DNA of 64,000 nucleotides from Thraustochytrium sp. TN22 (GCA_013306675.1 JABLUY010000051.1:1-64000); one strand, 5' to 3'; shown: positions 50,943 to 61,059, counted from the first letter of the stretch. Numbers and translations: made by a program. The notes: generated by a model not told the origin, from the sequence alone.

Positions 50943-52400
50943 TCAGCAGAGGCCTAGAAAGCGCTGCACACGAATGTTACGGAGCGCCTCGAGGCGGAGG
51001 TCCGCGCTGGTGTCACTGCCGAAGACGCGCACGAAGAACTCCTCAAGACCGGCCATGCGGCGGCGCGAAAGGTCTTCGCTGCGGCGGCGCGAGCGCGAGG
51101 TGGCCAAAATGCCGGAGCCGGTGCGCGACGGGATGGGCGGCACGACGCGCGTGAAGATGGAATAGCGCGAGTCGTCGGATTCGAGGAGGTCCTCGAGCAG
51201 CTGGTGGAACTCGACGATGGCCGGATAGCGATGCCAGACGGTCCACTCGCGGCCGGGCGCCTTGGCGGCGGCCTGCGAGCCGATGGGCGAGGCGACACGT
51301 ACGGTGAGCTCGAACTCGGAGACAGTCGTGAGCCCCTTCTTGCGGCGGCGCACCTGCGTGACGTTGACGCGCACGTCAGGCACCTCGTGCTGCTCAAAGA
51401 GCGCGGCGGCGCGCGCCTGGGCCTCTGGCGAGGCGTGCACGCTGGGCGGCCGGGAGGGCGGGCGCTCCAACATGGACGCGCCGCGAGTGGACGAGCTGTC
51501 GGACGAGAGCGAGCTGGAGGTGGACATGGACGAGCGGTTCCGTACGTGGGAGATGCGGGCATGGTGTTGAGACTGGTGCGAGCCGATCGAGCGCCGCGCG
51601 CCGCTGGCCCGGCCCGCACTACTGCGGGCGCGAACGGGCGGGAGCGGGGATGGCACCACCGCCGAGTGCGAGTCCACGGCGGCGAGGTCCGCTGGAACAT
51701 TTGCGCCCTTGGGCGACCAGAAGAGCGCGAGAAAGAGCGCCGCGGTGTGAAACACGCACAGGAAGGAGGCCCAGACCCGCGACGGAATGAAGAGCATGAG
51801 TGGGACCTGCGAGAGCAGCAGAAAGCCTAGCAGGCGGCCCTTTTGGCCGTCTACGAGCGAGGCCTGCTCCGACGGGGCCTTGCAGCGCTTGAAATAGCGC
51901 GTTGCAACGACCAGGTCTGAGGCGGCTGGCACGGACGAGGCAGAGGCCTCGTCTGACGAGGCTGCCGCGTCTTGCACATGTGGCTGTTCCTTGGGCACGA
52001 TAGAGAGACGCTGCTCGAGACGCGTGCCATTGCGGAAGACGCGGCGCTCGTCCACGACGCGACCCTCCGGCGTCTCGTACTCGATGCGCAGGGGTGAATC
52101 CTCGGCGTCATCGTCGAGCGAGCATCTAAGCGCGCTGCTCTCGGCCTTGAGGTCAATCTCCAGCTTTTTGGAGCTGTTGAGTGGCGTGGACAGCACAAGG
52201 CGGTCGCCCTGAAACTGAATGTTTTGCACGTTCGCCGTGAGGAGCTCGTGCTGCGGATCGCTGCTCAGTGGGTCGGTGTCCATGCTGCCGTCCGTCGAGT
52301 ACATTTGCCAGACGCCCTTGAGGCTCGAGGTGCGTTCGGGAGCGGCGCCGTCATCGTTGCGGCTCGCGAACGGGCTGCGTAGTCGTGATGGCCACCGCAT
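50943..52400 (-). CDS. PX-domain membrane protein
   Basis: 485 aa from MRWPSRLRSPFASR. About 28-150 is a beta-rich region (LKGVWQMYSTDGSM, VQNIQFQGDRLVLSTPLNSS, GRVVDERRVFRNGTRLEQRL) of unclear family, reminiscent of lipocalin-like folds. About 193-235 has two hydrophobic segments (LLGFLLLSQVPLMLFIP and WASFLCVFHTAALFLALFW), so probably a membrane hairpin or two helices. A Ser-rich linker leads to a C-terminal PX domain (about 345-485): FELTVRVAS, REWTVWHRYPAIVEFHQLLE, VVPPIPSRTG and RMAGLEEFFVRVFGS then LRNIRVQRFLGL. PX domains bind phosphoinositides, usually PI3P, so an endosomal or contact-site location is likely. A CAG-type repeat abuts the start codon upstream. Confidence 0.8.
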   Translation of the reverse strand: MRWPSRLRSPFASRNDDGAAPERTSSLKGVWQMYSTDGSMDTDPLSSDPQHELLTANVQNIQFQGDRLVLSTPLNSSKKLEIDLKAESSALRCSLDDDAEDSPLRIEYETPEGRVVDERRVFRNGTRLEQRLSIVPKEQPHVQDAAASSDEASASSVPAASDLVVATRYFKRCKAPSEQASLVDGQKGRLLGFLLLSQVPLMLFIPSRVWASFLCVFHTAALFLALFWSPKGANVPADLAAVDSHSAVVPSPLPPVRARSSAGRASGARRSIGSHQSQHHARISHVRNRSSMSTSSSLSSDSSSTRGASMLERPPSRPPSVHASPEAQARAAALFEQHEVPDVRVNVTQVRRRKKGLTTVSEFELTVRVASPIGSQAAAKAPGREWTVWHRYPAIVEFHQLLEDLLESDDSRYSIFTRVVPPIPSRTGSGILATSRSRRRSEDLSRRRMAGLEEFFVRVFGSDTSADLRLEALRNIRVQRFLGLC

Positions 52401-52403
52401 GCT

Positions 52404-52408
52404 TCTGT

Positions 52409-52459
<51 letters not shown>

Positions 52460-52482
52460 GGCGGCGGCGGCGGCGGCGGTGC
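52404..52482. repeat. CTG/CAG array followed by CGG array in the PX-gene leader
   Basis: About 18 CTG/TTG triplets then about 8 CGG triplets lie a few bases upstream of the PX start codon. On the minus strand they read as GCC then CAG repeats, probably transcribed as 5' UTR. Confidence 0.85.
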
Positions 52483-54319
52483 TGGCGGCGGCGGTGGCAG
52501 CAGCGGAGAACGCCACTGATTTGCCTATCTGCCTGCCGTCACGGTGTACCTCGGGAAAGCTCGAGATTACGATGACGGCCGGCCCCTAAAATACGAGCAC
52601 GCTGCGATCGAGCGCTGCGCTCCCGTGCGCGGCGCGGCGACCTCGCGTGAGTGGCTAGCTGGCCGACTCGGAGCCGTCCGCCAACTCGTTGCAGGCGAAT
52701 GTCTCCTCGTCGAAGCACTGGTTCTCGAAGCGCTGGTTCTCGGCGTCCTTTGGCTGGACGACCACTTTACTCTTACTGTTCGTGCTATTACTACCAGCGA
52801 GACGACAACCCGGACCGCTTCAAGATCCCGCGCGCCACCGCGGGCGAGCGGGCGTAAGCCGCCCCGCCGTGGTTCTGGCCGCTCGCTGCGCCGCGCCGCG
52901 CCGCGCCGCGCCGCACACGAGGTGCGCCGCCCTGCGCCGTGCCGCGCCGGCCCCGGTTCCGCTGCCCCGCGCGGATGAAACCGCGCGCGCAGGCGGCGTG
53001 CGCCGCCACGCGCCGCTCGATGCAGCGCCTGCCCAGCCCAGCCCAGCCCAGCGCAGCCCAGCCCGGTCGCGCCAGATGGGGCCGGCGTCGCGCCGCGCGG
53101 CTCTGCGGCCCCGCGCCGCGCGCCGCGCGCTGCGCTCTGACCGCCCGCCGGCGCCGCGCGCCGCCTGGCGAGCAAACCTTGGCTTGTGGCGGTGGCCGGG
53201 AGATTCTGCCGGTCTCGGGCGGGGGGGGGCACACACGGCCGTGCCGAGCCCCCGCCGCGCCGCGCAAACAGGCCTGCCCGCCGCGTTCTCTCCCAGGACT
53301 CGCGCCGAGGCCCCTTCGTGTACCTGCGGTACGTACGACGGGATCTTGCTTGCACGGCCATGACCTGTGAAGTTTGGCTCTTTGGCAGAAAGTTTGGCTT
53401 CAGGATAGAATTTGTTGGTTGGTAGGCGGAGCCGCGGAGCAAGGGGCTGCGGCAGCCAGCCAGAGCGGTCCGCGAGCAACCTCGGGGCGTGAGAGGATGC
53501 CGCAGCCTGTGGATGCCCACAGACTCGGCACGTTCTAAATAAACTCAGGAGCGATCATCGAGCCATCGGCACTCCAGAGCGGCGATCCTCAGGTTCTTGT
53601 CAGTCAGGCTCGTGACGGCTGATGATTGCCACACATCCGGGAACGGGTCCCGCCGTGCCGTCGCTGCCGTCGCGGCGCTCTGAGTCGCCACCGGTTGAAG
53701 GCCGCAAGGGGCCAGTGCCACTGATGACTCACTGAGACTTAGAGTAAACCTGCCACCATGGCCACTGCAGGCCAGGCGCCATCATGCAGCCAGAGATGAC
53801 GGACTGCAGTGCAGTGCAGCCTTAGCCTGATCGACTTAACTGACTGGCTGGCTGGCTGGCCGAAGTGCGGCTGCGCGAGCCAGCGGGCCGTCATGGCGAC
53901 CGACAGCAGCCTGCCACTGGCGATGGCGGAGCCACTGGCAGCCTTGTACAACAAGCGGTCTCCCAAGCATCTATCTTAGCTCAGCCCGGGCGCGGCGCCG
54001 CTGATGGCAGGCGCGGTCAGCCAGCCCCAGCGCCCCAGTCGCGCGCGCCCGTCCAAATCTGGCGCCCGTCTGGCTGTCGCGGCAGCGCAGGAAGCTGACC
54101 GCTGGGCACTGCACGCCCGCCGGGGGCAACTTGAAGCCTTGGCAGGGCAAGGCAGACCCGAGCGTGCCCCACCGGTCGGCTTCCCTTTTTTTGCTGTTAG
54201 GCCGGTAACGCGGGGCTCTCCGTCTGTTCAGGGGATCCAGCGTCTGCGGGCGCTGGGAGGGCCCGGGCGGGCACCCGCTGTATTCGCACTCAAGATCGCC
54301 GCAGGTCACAGGTCGAGGG

Positions 54320-54320
<1 letters not shown>

Positions 54321-54379
<59 letters not shown>
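54321..54379. repeat. (CTGC)15 tetranucleotide array
   Basis: About 15 perfect units, with a complementary (GGCA)6 array 250 bp to the right (54627-54650), so the two could pair. Confidence 0.92.
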
Positions 54380-55435
54380 GCTACGGATGGCTGCGATCTT
54401 GCGAGCACAGGCCGGCCAGGCTGCCTTGTTCGTGCGGGTGCGACGAGGCCGCGTCCGAGTCCACCAGCATATCAACGGACCGCTCGTGCACCGAGAGTTC
54501 CATCGTCTGGTGGCGCCCGCCGGACCGCACGCGAGGCGACGCGCGGCGACGCGAGGCGACTCCAGCCAGCCAGTCTGAGCCAGGCGGCGCGAATCCCCAT
54601 TCGTTGTTGCTGGTCTGCCTGCCACTGGCAGGCAGGCAGGCAGGCAGGCAAGCTCCGGCAGCGGCTGCGGTGCCATGGACGCTGGCTGTGTTTTGCTTCT
54701 CTTTCGTGAGGGGTGAGCCGCAGCTGCGGGCCCGCAGCATGGCCGCGCCGTGCCGTGCTAGTGGCCGCGTCGCGTCGCCGCCGGCCAGCACCGCCTGCCT
54801 GCCTGCCTGCCTGCGCCTGCCTGCCCGCCCGCCCGCCCGCAGCGCCGGCCTGCTCGCCGGCCAGCTCGCCCGCCCGCCCGCCCGCCTGGCCGCGCGCGAG
54901 CCGCGTCTCAGCTCCCTCCACGCGGCGCCGGCCGGCGCGGTGCCGCCGTGCCGGCGCGAAAGCGGCCCCCGCTGGCCGGCCGGCGGGCGCGGCGGGCGCC
55001 AGGCGGAACCAATCCACAGCGGGGCGCGACCTCGAGTTGCGGAGTTGCGCATGCTTGCCGAGTTCAAGCTCCGCGTGGCCGCCGGCGCCCAGGCTTGCCA
55101 GTGGCGCCCGTGGCGCCTTAGCTCGGGCGCCAGCCGCAGCTTGCGCGGGCGCCCGCGCCGCGCCGGCCGCGGTCGCGACGCGAGGCCGGGCGCTCAGGCT
55201 CGCCGCCGCCTCGCTCAGGCTCACAGTCATCTGTCAGTCAGGCTCTCTCTCCCTCACTGGCAGGCTCCGAGTCCCTCCCTGTCAGCGCGGCTCAGGCTCA
55301 GGCTCAGGCTGGCCAGCGGGGACGCACACCGGGTCGTCCCGAGAGAGGCTTGCGTGGCGCAAAGCGGGCAGCGAGTCAGGGAGGGAGAGAGAAAGGAGGG
55401 CAGCAAACCGATTGGGCCGAGCGCGGCGCGCGGCA

Positions 55436-55475
<40 letters not shown>

Positions 55476-56100
55476 GCGGCGGCGGCGCGGGGAGAGCTGC
55501 GAGAGAGGGCGCGGCGAGAGCTCTGCTGGGCGGAGAGGACGGCGCGCGTGAGCAGAGGCAAGGGCGCTCGCAGCGCCTGTGCTGTCCTGTCTGTCTGTGT
55601 CTTCCCCGCCGAGTTGTCTCGTTTCGTCTCGTCTCGGCTCGTCTCGCGACGCGGCGCGGCGGGACGTGCCGGACGTGACGTGACGTGACGTGCGCGAAGC
55701 GGAGGGAGGCGCGCGGGGCAGAGCGCAGCGACGGCGAGCGGCGGCACAGGCACAGGCGCAGGCAGCGGCGCGCGGGGCGGAAGCGGCGGCGGCACCGGCG
55801 GCGGCGGCAGTTGACCACTCGGACCTCTCATCACTCACTCGCTCGTGGCACCAGTGGGCCGCGGCGCCGCGCACACAGGCAGGCGGAGCGGCCAGCAGCC
55901 CGCGCACAGAGCGCGAGGGAGCGCGGCTGGGGCAGCGAGGGAGAGAGGCCGCGCGGCGTGGAGCGCAGCCGCGGGCGGACAAGCTCTTGCTGACCCGCTC
56001 GCTCCAGCTCGCTCGCTGCACAAAGCATCTTCGGCATCGGCTGCGAGCCTTGGAGGAAGTAAAACACAGGGCCTCCTCGTACATTTCACCATTCGCCCGC

Positions 56101-56108
56101 ATCCCACT
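56101..56108 (+). repeat. Left target-site duplication ATCCCACT
   Basis: Eight bases identical to 61060-61067, abutting the left terminal inverted repeat. Confidence 0.92.
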
Positions 56109-56124
56109 GAGGGGTCGGTTGGTC
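56109..56124 (+). repeat. Left terminal inverted repeat
   Basis: GAGGGGTCGGTTGGTC; perfect inverse of 61044-61059. Confidence 0.95.
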
Positions 56125-56177
56125 GCTCTGGCGGCCCATATTAGCCTGGGAAGCGTTCCTCGCACAGTCCGCCGCGG

Positions 56178-56249
56178 TTCCGCGCTCGCTCGCGTAGCGA
56201 GTGCGCGTTATGAGGCTCTAGCGCTCGCTCGCGTGGCGAGTGAGCGCTA
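56178..56249. repeat. Subterminal palindromes in the left arm
   Basis: Two related hairpins. The second, 56219-56249, has 14-bp arms (tagcgctcgctcgc, one mismatch) around a gtg loop. The first, about 56181-56207, is a weaker version. Possible transposase-binding or end-structure elements. Confidence 0.7.
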
Positions 56250-56371
56250 GCTGAGCTCCCAGCGCGCGCGTTGTGGCGGCTGCGCGTGAGACTTACGCTA
56301 CACGTCGAGGCGGTGAGAGATCCAGATGATCGTCAAGTGATGCCTTTATGTCAAGTTCTTGTCCTTTCCTC

Positions 56372-59300
56372 TTAAGAGTTAAATAGTTTTCTTGCGCCGT
56401 TAGAGGCAGTGGCCGCCGCGTCGTTCATGGCCTCGCGCAAAGCCTTGGACGCCTGGTCCAGACGCTGCGCTGTCGATAGCAGCGCGCGAGTCACCTGGCT
56501 TTGGCGGAAGGCCAGCGCCCAGCCCATGGAGCTTCCCGCCGATTTGACTCGGACGATCTGGGCGAGCGTCTGAGCCGGGTTCTTGCCGAGTGCTGTGAGC
56601 GGAAAGTCCGCTTCAATGTGATGCTCGTTTGTAGCCAAGAAGGCTCGAATGATGGCCCTGCGCGGGTCGCTACCTCGGTTGCTGGAGCCATGGACTCCCA
56701 TCGGCTGGAAGCGGAGGCCGTAAACCTTCGACTGTGCTAGGATGACGACCGTTTTCTCTTCCCGGCGCCCTTCCCTCGTGATGAGCTCGATCGTGGGCTC
56801 ACGTTTGTTGGAGCGAAAGCCGAAAGATACCCAGAGCTTCTTGGACGGCTGTTGCGGCGAGCTTCCCTGCGTTGTCTTGAATGTTTCATGGCTCACCACG
56901 TTTGCGCCTTGTGTCATGTGTGCCAGGATCGCCGTGGTGCAGAGGACCTTGTGATTGGTCTTGCTGGTCGGTGCCTTGAAGCTTGTGACCTGCGCGCGAT
57001 CTGGGTCCCGCATCATGCTGAGCGCCTTGAATCCACCGCTATACGTCTGGTCGCGCGATGTGGAGGACCTTTGGCGTGCTCGTTCATTGACTTGCTCAGC
57101 ACTGGTCGCGCAATACCTTCTGAGCGAGTCGCGCAGCGTTGTTGTGCGTGCGCGATTCTCCATCTCGTACATCGCGCGCAGTTGCTCCGTCCACGCTTCG
57201 CACGTCTTTGGCAGTTTGGTTTCCTTGGCGCACCCGTCCCATGCGTTGTTGTAATACATGGGCCCGCAGAGTTTTTCGAATGGGTTCACACAGTCTGAGG
57301 ACTCGACACGAAGAAACTCGCCCGCCTCGATGCGCTCTCGCTCCATGGTCGAGTACTGCGCCATGATGTCCCGAGACGTTAGAAGGATGTACCCGCGCCT
57401 GGGCTCGGCGAGGACAGCCATGCGAAGCGCGCATGCGCCAAACTGGCTGAGGCCGGTCTTGATGCTGATGTCTTGGCAGGGCTCGCGGATCATGGAGTGC
57501 AGCGTCTCGTTGTCCATGGACTGGAGTGCGCGAGGGACGATGCTGTCTGCGATGCCTTCTTCGTGCGAACGTTGTTCTAGCTCCCGCCAGACGCTGCAGA
57601 AGCTGATGAGGTTGCGGAACGTTAGCGTGGAGATGAAACCGCTGGTGTTGGTCTTGCCGTTGATCGGGACGTGATAGTCGTGATACCAGGCCTCCAGCTT
57701 GACCTGGATATGCTGACCAGCGGCGGCGACCTCTCCGATGCTTCGGTCCTGGCGCTGTGTTCGTTTCACCTCACACGCCCGGAAGTCGTCTTTTTCGAAG
57801 ATGTAGTACATGTCTGTGCCGATCTGCATCAGCTCGGCGAGGACGCCCGTGTGCTCGCTCAGCTCTGCCATCCGCAGGACGCGTTGGACGGCAGGCGAGA
57901 TAAGCTGGAGTCGGAGCTTGCAGTTCATCGGATCAGAGTCGTCGAGCGCAGCCGGTGTGACGAGGATCCTCATGGCGTTGCGAATGGCCTCGTGAGCGGA
58001 AATCCGCAGCTTGGTTCTGCTCTCGTCGAGAAATGCGCTGGCCGGGAGCACCTTGGCGAGGCATTCGATGGACTCCGGCGAGAGCCCGCCAGCGAGCAAT
58101 TCTTGCAATGGGATGTCCGCGCTCCTGCACAGGCCTTTGGCGCTCAGGCATGGTTTGTTGTTGCGCAAACCGATCAGGAGCTCGATGAGCTGGTACGATT
58201 TGCCCTTGTGCCGGAGTTGTTTCCTACGAAGCTGCCCCACGAAGGCCTTGACAATGTGGTCCTTGTCCAGGACCAGCCTCGCAGGGGAGGCCGCAGGAGC
58301 AGCGGGAGGGTTGGCCGCCGCACTGTCCTCCTCACATCCGTCTTGATCTTGCTCGCGTACGTCGTGATCCTCGAGGTCTGAGTCGTCATCGTCCGCTTCC
58401 TCGTCCTCTTCGTCGACCCCGTTGGCCCCGGGCCGAGTGGCTTCGTCAGAGATTGCACTCTGGGCGAAACCCTTCTGGTTGCTTGCCGCGGCGTCCGAGC
58501 AGACCGCCATTGGCTCGAGCCTGTCCCCAGAAGCCTCCCGCACTCGCTCGACGACGTCGTTCACAATTCGGGAGATCGCGCTGGCGTTCTCGCTCCGCAC
58601 AGGGACGGCGGCGACCGGGATCCGAATGCGGTTGTCGGGACTCTTGAGGATGACTGTGACGAGCTTGGCTGCCGCGATGCTTCCGCGGAAGGTGAACAGC
58701 TCTTGCACAATGTCTGCCTCTTCCTTCCCCTCGTCCTTGTGCCTCGCGCGGATGCGCTCCTCTTCGTAGTAGTCGAGGCCGATCAAGTACGGCTTGCCTT
58801 CGAAGGAGGCCACCTCGAGGAGACCGTCCCTCTTTGCCTCGATCCCGTCCATCGTAATCACGTAAAGAAGCGAGCCTTTCGCGAGCATAGCTTTGCAGAA
58901 ACGCTCAATGCATCCGCTCCGGAACGGTGTGTAGGGCGAGCCGAGCCTCCCCACGCTCTTCTGCAGCGTTGTCACGGTCGGGATGGGTAGGTTGAAAAGG
59001 TGGATGTTGATTGGTCCCTTGTTGGCGTTGTTCCCGCGACCCATCTGGCCATAACCGTGAAGTGCATTTAGGATCCGCGAGGAGTGTGGCAGCATGTGAA
59101 TGAACATGAAGAAGGACTTCACCACACGCGAGTGTGGGTTTGTGTCCCAATGATACTGACCCTTGCCTGTCATGTAGGCCTCCATGGCGTGGTACATAGA
59201 GAACGTGAACTTGTAGAGGAAGTGTGACGACGGCACGTTTACACGTTCAATGAGCTCGACGAGCTCGCGCGTGGACTCGCTTCCCTCTGGCTCGCGGGGA

Positions 59301-60094
59301 CGCGCTTGCTCTGCGGTGATCCTCTTGATCTTCCTCTCGAGGTCCTCGTTGGTGCGCCGCATCCGCACGATCACCTCCACGAGCTTGTCAAACGTCACGT
59401 CATCGTCGAGCGTAACGTCCCGCGTCATGAGTGCCGTTCTCAGCCGGCACATGTAGGACCTGTTGCATGCAAACGCCTTCACGCACGCGTCACATCGTTT
59501 CGTCGCGGTTCCGCCCGTGCACGTCGTGCTCCACCCGGTCGTGCCGTTTGAATCGACGCTGTCAGAGAAGCAATAGGCTGCTGGAAAGCCTTGGCAGCGC
59601 GCTGCGGGCGGCGCAGGCGCGCCTCCGGTCTCGGGACCTGCGTTCCGCGAGGACCTAACCACCGGCTGGTCATCGGCGGGAGACGCACTCGCGTCTGTTC
59701 TCTGACGCTTGCAGCTGTACTCCTGAACAAGAGCCTTCATGCCGGACAGGAGGTCATTGAGCACCATCATTTGCTCGGGCGTGGGTGCATTGGGGCCACA
59801 GCGAAGGGCATCAACGTGCCCGCGGAGCGTACCTGGTTCGCTCCAGTTGCCTGCTTGCACGATGCAGAACCAGTGGCGCTTCTTCTTCCTCTCCTTGTCG
59901 TATAGCAGGCAGTACTGCCCACCATCGAGCTCGAGCACACATATGTTGTTTGCCTTGGTTGCGCGCCATCTCGACCAACGAGCGAAGCGAGATGGGATGT
60001 GGTTGGGTTCGGGCGACCACCAGAGACCCCACAAGCCAGGAGCTGAGGCGACGAGCTCCGACAGGCGCTCAACAAACCTTGTCTGATTCTCCAT
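56372..60094 (-). CDS. Transposase of the P-element-like transposon
   Basis: 1240 aa. The start is the ATG at 60094, which has a textbook context (gccaccATGG); the frame is open 25 codons further. Residues 1-140 are an unknown N-terminal domain (GLWGLWWSPEPNHI, YCLLYDKERKKKRHWFCIV). A Cys-rich cluster follows (about 165-230), then a helical stretch (EVIVRMRRTNEDLERKIKRI). RNase-H-like acidic motifs: D416 in LLYVITMDGIEAKRDG, D534 in MAVCSDAAASNQKG, and D610 with H613 and K616 in LVLDKDHIVKAF, which resembles the D-x-x-H-x-x-K motif of P/THAP9 transposases; the 534 to 610 spacing of 76 equals that between D303 and D379 in the Drosophila protein. An acidic run separates them. The final catalytic acid is unassigned; LLTSRDIMAQYSTMERE is a candidate site. 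It is uninterrupted, so possibly active. Confidence 0.8.
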   Translation of the reverse strand: MENQTRFVERLSELVASAPGLWGLWWSPEPNHIPSRFARWSRWRATKANNICVLELDGGQYCLLYDKERKKKRHWFCIVQAGNWSEPGTLRGHVDALRCGPNAPTPEQMMVLNDLLSGMKALVQEYSCKRQRTDASASPADDQPVVRSSRNAGPETGGAPAPPAARCQGFPAAYCFSDSVDSNGTTGWSTTCTGGTATKRCDACVKAFACNRSYMCRLRTALMTRDVTLDDDVTFDKLVEVIVRMRRTNEDLERKIKRITAEQARPREPEGSESTRELVELIERVNVPSSHFLYKFTFSMYHAMEAYMTGKGQYHWDTNPHSRVVKSFFMFIHMLPHSSRILNALHGYGQMGRGNNANKGPINIHLFNLPIPTVTTLQKSVGRLGSPYTPFRSGCIERFCKAMLAKGSLLYVITMDGIEAKRDGLLEVASFEGKPYLIGLDYYEEERIRARHKDEGKEEADIVQELFTFRGSIAAAKLVTVILKSPDNRIRIPVAAVPVRSENASAISRIVNDVVERVREASGDRLEPMAVCSDAAASNQKGFAQSAISDEATRPGANGVDEEDEEADDDDSDLEDHDVREQDQDGCEEDSAAANPPAAPAASPARLVLDKDHIVKAFVGQLRRKQLRHKGKSYQLIELLIGLRNNKPCLSAKGLCRSADIPLQELLAGGLSPESIECLAKVLPASAFLDESRTKLRISAHEAIRNAMRILVTPAALDDSDPMNCKLRLQLISPAVQRVLRMAELSEHTGVLAELMQIGTDMYYIFEKDDFRACEVKRTQRQDRSIGEVAAAGQHIQVKLEAWYHDYHVPINGKTNTSGFISTLTFRNLISFCSVWRELEQRSHEEGIADSIVPRALQSMDNETLHSMIREPCQDISIKTGLSQFGACALRMAVLAEPRRGYILLTSRDIMAQYSTMERERIEAGEFLRVESSDCVNPFEKLCGPMYYNNAWDGCAKETKLPKTCEAWTEQLRAMYEMENRARTTTLRDSLRRYCATSAEQVNERARQRSSTSRDQTYSGGFKALSMMRDPDRAQVTSFKAPTSKTNHKVLCTTAILAHMTQGANVVSHETFKTTQGSSPQQPSKKLWVSFGFRSNKREPTIELITREGRREEKTVVILAQSKVYGLRFQPMGVHGSSNRGSDPRRAIIRAFLATNEHHIEADFPLTALGKNPAQTLAQIVRVKSAGSSMGWALAFRQSQVTRALLSTAQRLDQASKALREAMNDAAATASNGARKLFNS

Positions 60095-60123
60095 GGTGGC
60101 CAGACCCTGACCCTTGCGCGGCG

Positions 60124-60230
60124 CGCAGCCGCGCCAAGGCGCAAGCGCGCCAAGGCGCAAGCGCGCCAAGGCGCCACCTCAGCCCGCGTCCCGCCCGCGG
60201 ATCCGCGCCCGCGGATCCGCGGGATGGATG
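60124..60230. repeat. Short direct and inverted repeats upstream of the transposase
   Basis: gcgccaaggcgcaa occurs about three times at 60131-60172, then cccgcggatccgcg twice at 60194-60222, each a palindrome around GGATCC. They lie in the probable promoter or leader of the transposase gene. Confidence 0.75.
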
Positions 60231-60479
60231 ATGCCTCACAACGATGGGAGCAGCCCGAGGCCGGGGCTTCGGCACGACCGCGCGCAGCGGATGCCTCGTA
60301 CGCGCACGCGCGCGTCGTACGCGCGCGCGTGCAATCCCTTTCGCTTTCTCAGCTCTCGCTCGCAGACCGCTCGCACGGCCAGTATACGCTGGGACAGGGC
60401 TTGCACGAGCAAGCTGGCAGAACCCGGCCCCGAGTCAACGCCTCATGCGACGAAGAAGGTGTGTACATGTCACACAAGA

Positions 60480-60960
60480 CAGCCTAACTTGGTAGTGCGT
60501 ACCCCCCATTTCTCTAACTACGGATTTGTACAGTGGCAAATACAACAAACTTCTCATGCGAAATATTCAATCAATTCATCTCAGACACAATCAAAATTGG
60601 CACAAAAGAAAGCTATGTAACCTTTATGTTCAATGGCCGAAGAAAATCACAATTCGATTGATTATTTCATGAGAAAACTTCAAGAGAGTTCGAGTTCTTT
60701 GAAGGACCTATAGATACCCGAGCTCGAATTTCAAGTGCACTACGAGGGCATGCGGACACCTCTCACCGTCTTGAGGCTCCTCTGTCGAAGGGAACACCCA
60801 GAACTGGAATGCTTGATCTACAGATGGTCACGAAGGTGTCATCTTCAATAATAGATAACAGCACCAAAAAAGAACCAACAACTATCAAAATTTCAGGAAG
60901 CGGAGCATAAAGCAATTGAACTATGTCTGGCTAAAGCATTGCTCTCGAGCGCATGTGGAT
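60480..60960. other. A/T-rich right arm of the transposon
   Basis: About 480 bp with visibly more A and T than any host segment of similar length here. No ORF of note. It is part of the element because it lies inside the inverted repeats. Confidence 0.7.
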
Positions 60961-60984
60961 CACAAGCGACATGGTCATGAAAAT

Positions 60985-61011
60985 AGACCGGGTTCGCCGT
61001 CGAACCGGTCT
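60985..61011. repeat. Subterminal palindrome in the right arm
   Basis: agaccgggttcg and cgaaccggtct pair across a short ccgt loop with one bulge, about 48 bp from the right end. Confidence 0.7.
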
Positions 61012-61043
61012 AATTTGCCCGCGTTGCGACGCCCTTTTCTAAG

Positions 61044-61059
61044 GACCAACCGACCCCTC
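61044..61059 (-). repeat. Right terminal inverted repeat
   Basis: GACCAACCGACCCCTC on the plus strand; perfect inverse of 56109-56124. Confidence 0.95.

Larger units (their letters stand above)
52483..56108. other. 3.6-kb low-complexity region, no supported gene
   Basis: GC-rich filler: gccgc and cccag repeats (52890-53060), a (CTGC)n array at 54321-54379, (GGCA)n at 54627-54650, (CTGC)n at 54793-54814 with (CCCG)n after it, a caggct run at 55280-55310, and (GGC)n at 55437-55475. Open frames across it are long only because stops are rare, and they translate to Ala/Arg/Pro strings. One CAACTTGAAG 10-mer lies at 54127. The right end is the target-site duplication of the transposon. Confidence 0.6.
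56109..61059. mobile_element. Complete P-element-like DNA transposon
   Basis: 4951 bp bounded by perfect 16-bp inverted repeats (GAGGGGTCGGTTGGTC at 56109-56124, its complement at 61044-61059) and a perfect 8-bp target-site duplication. A second, weaker inverted match (gcgg..aaattag.ccgg type) lies just inside both ends (56131-56150 and about 61003-61023). It carries one transposase-like gene on the minus strand, a 247-bp left arm with palindromes, and a right arm of about 950 bp whose 60480-60960 part is much richer in A/T than the host DNA. Eight-bp duplications are made by P and hAT elements among others; the transposase motifs favour P. Intact ends and ORF suggest recent movement. It sits 140 bp upstream of the start codon of the MGAEFSSCC protein gene. 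Confidence 0.9.

Noticed and set aside
60480-60960. A/T-rich stretch as a separate insertion or horizontally acquired gene
   Set aside because: It lies inside the transposon's inverted repeats and has no ORF, so it is treated as the element's own arm.
56109-61059. hAT or virus-like element instead of P-like
   Set aside because: There are no capsid, polymerase or integrase genes. An 8-bp duplication also fits hAT, but the transposase lacks the hAT dimerisation signature and shows a D-x-x-H-x-x-K motif; hAT is kept only as a weaker alternative.
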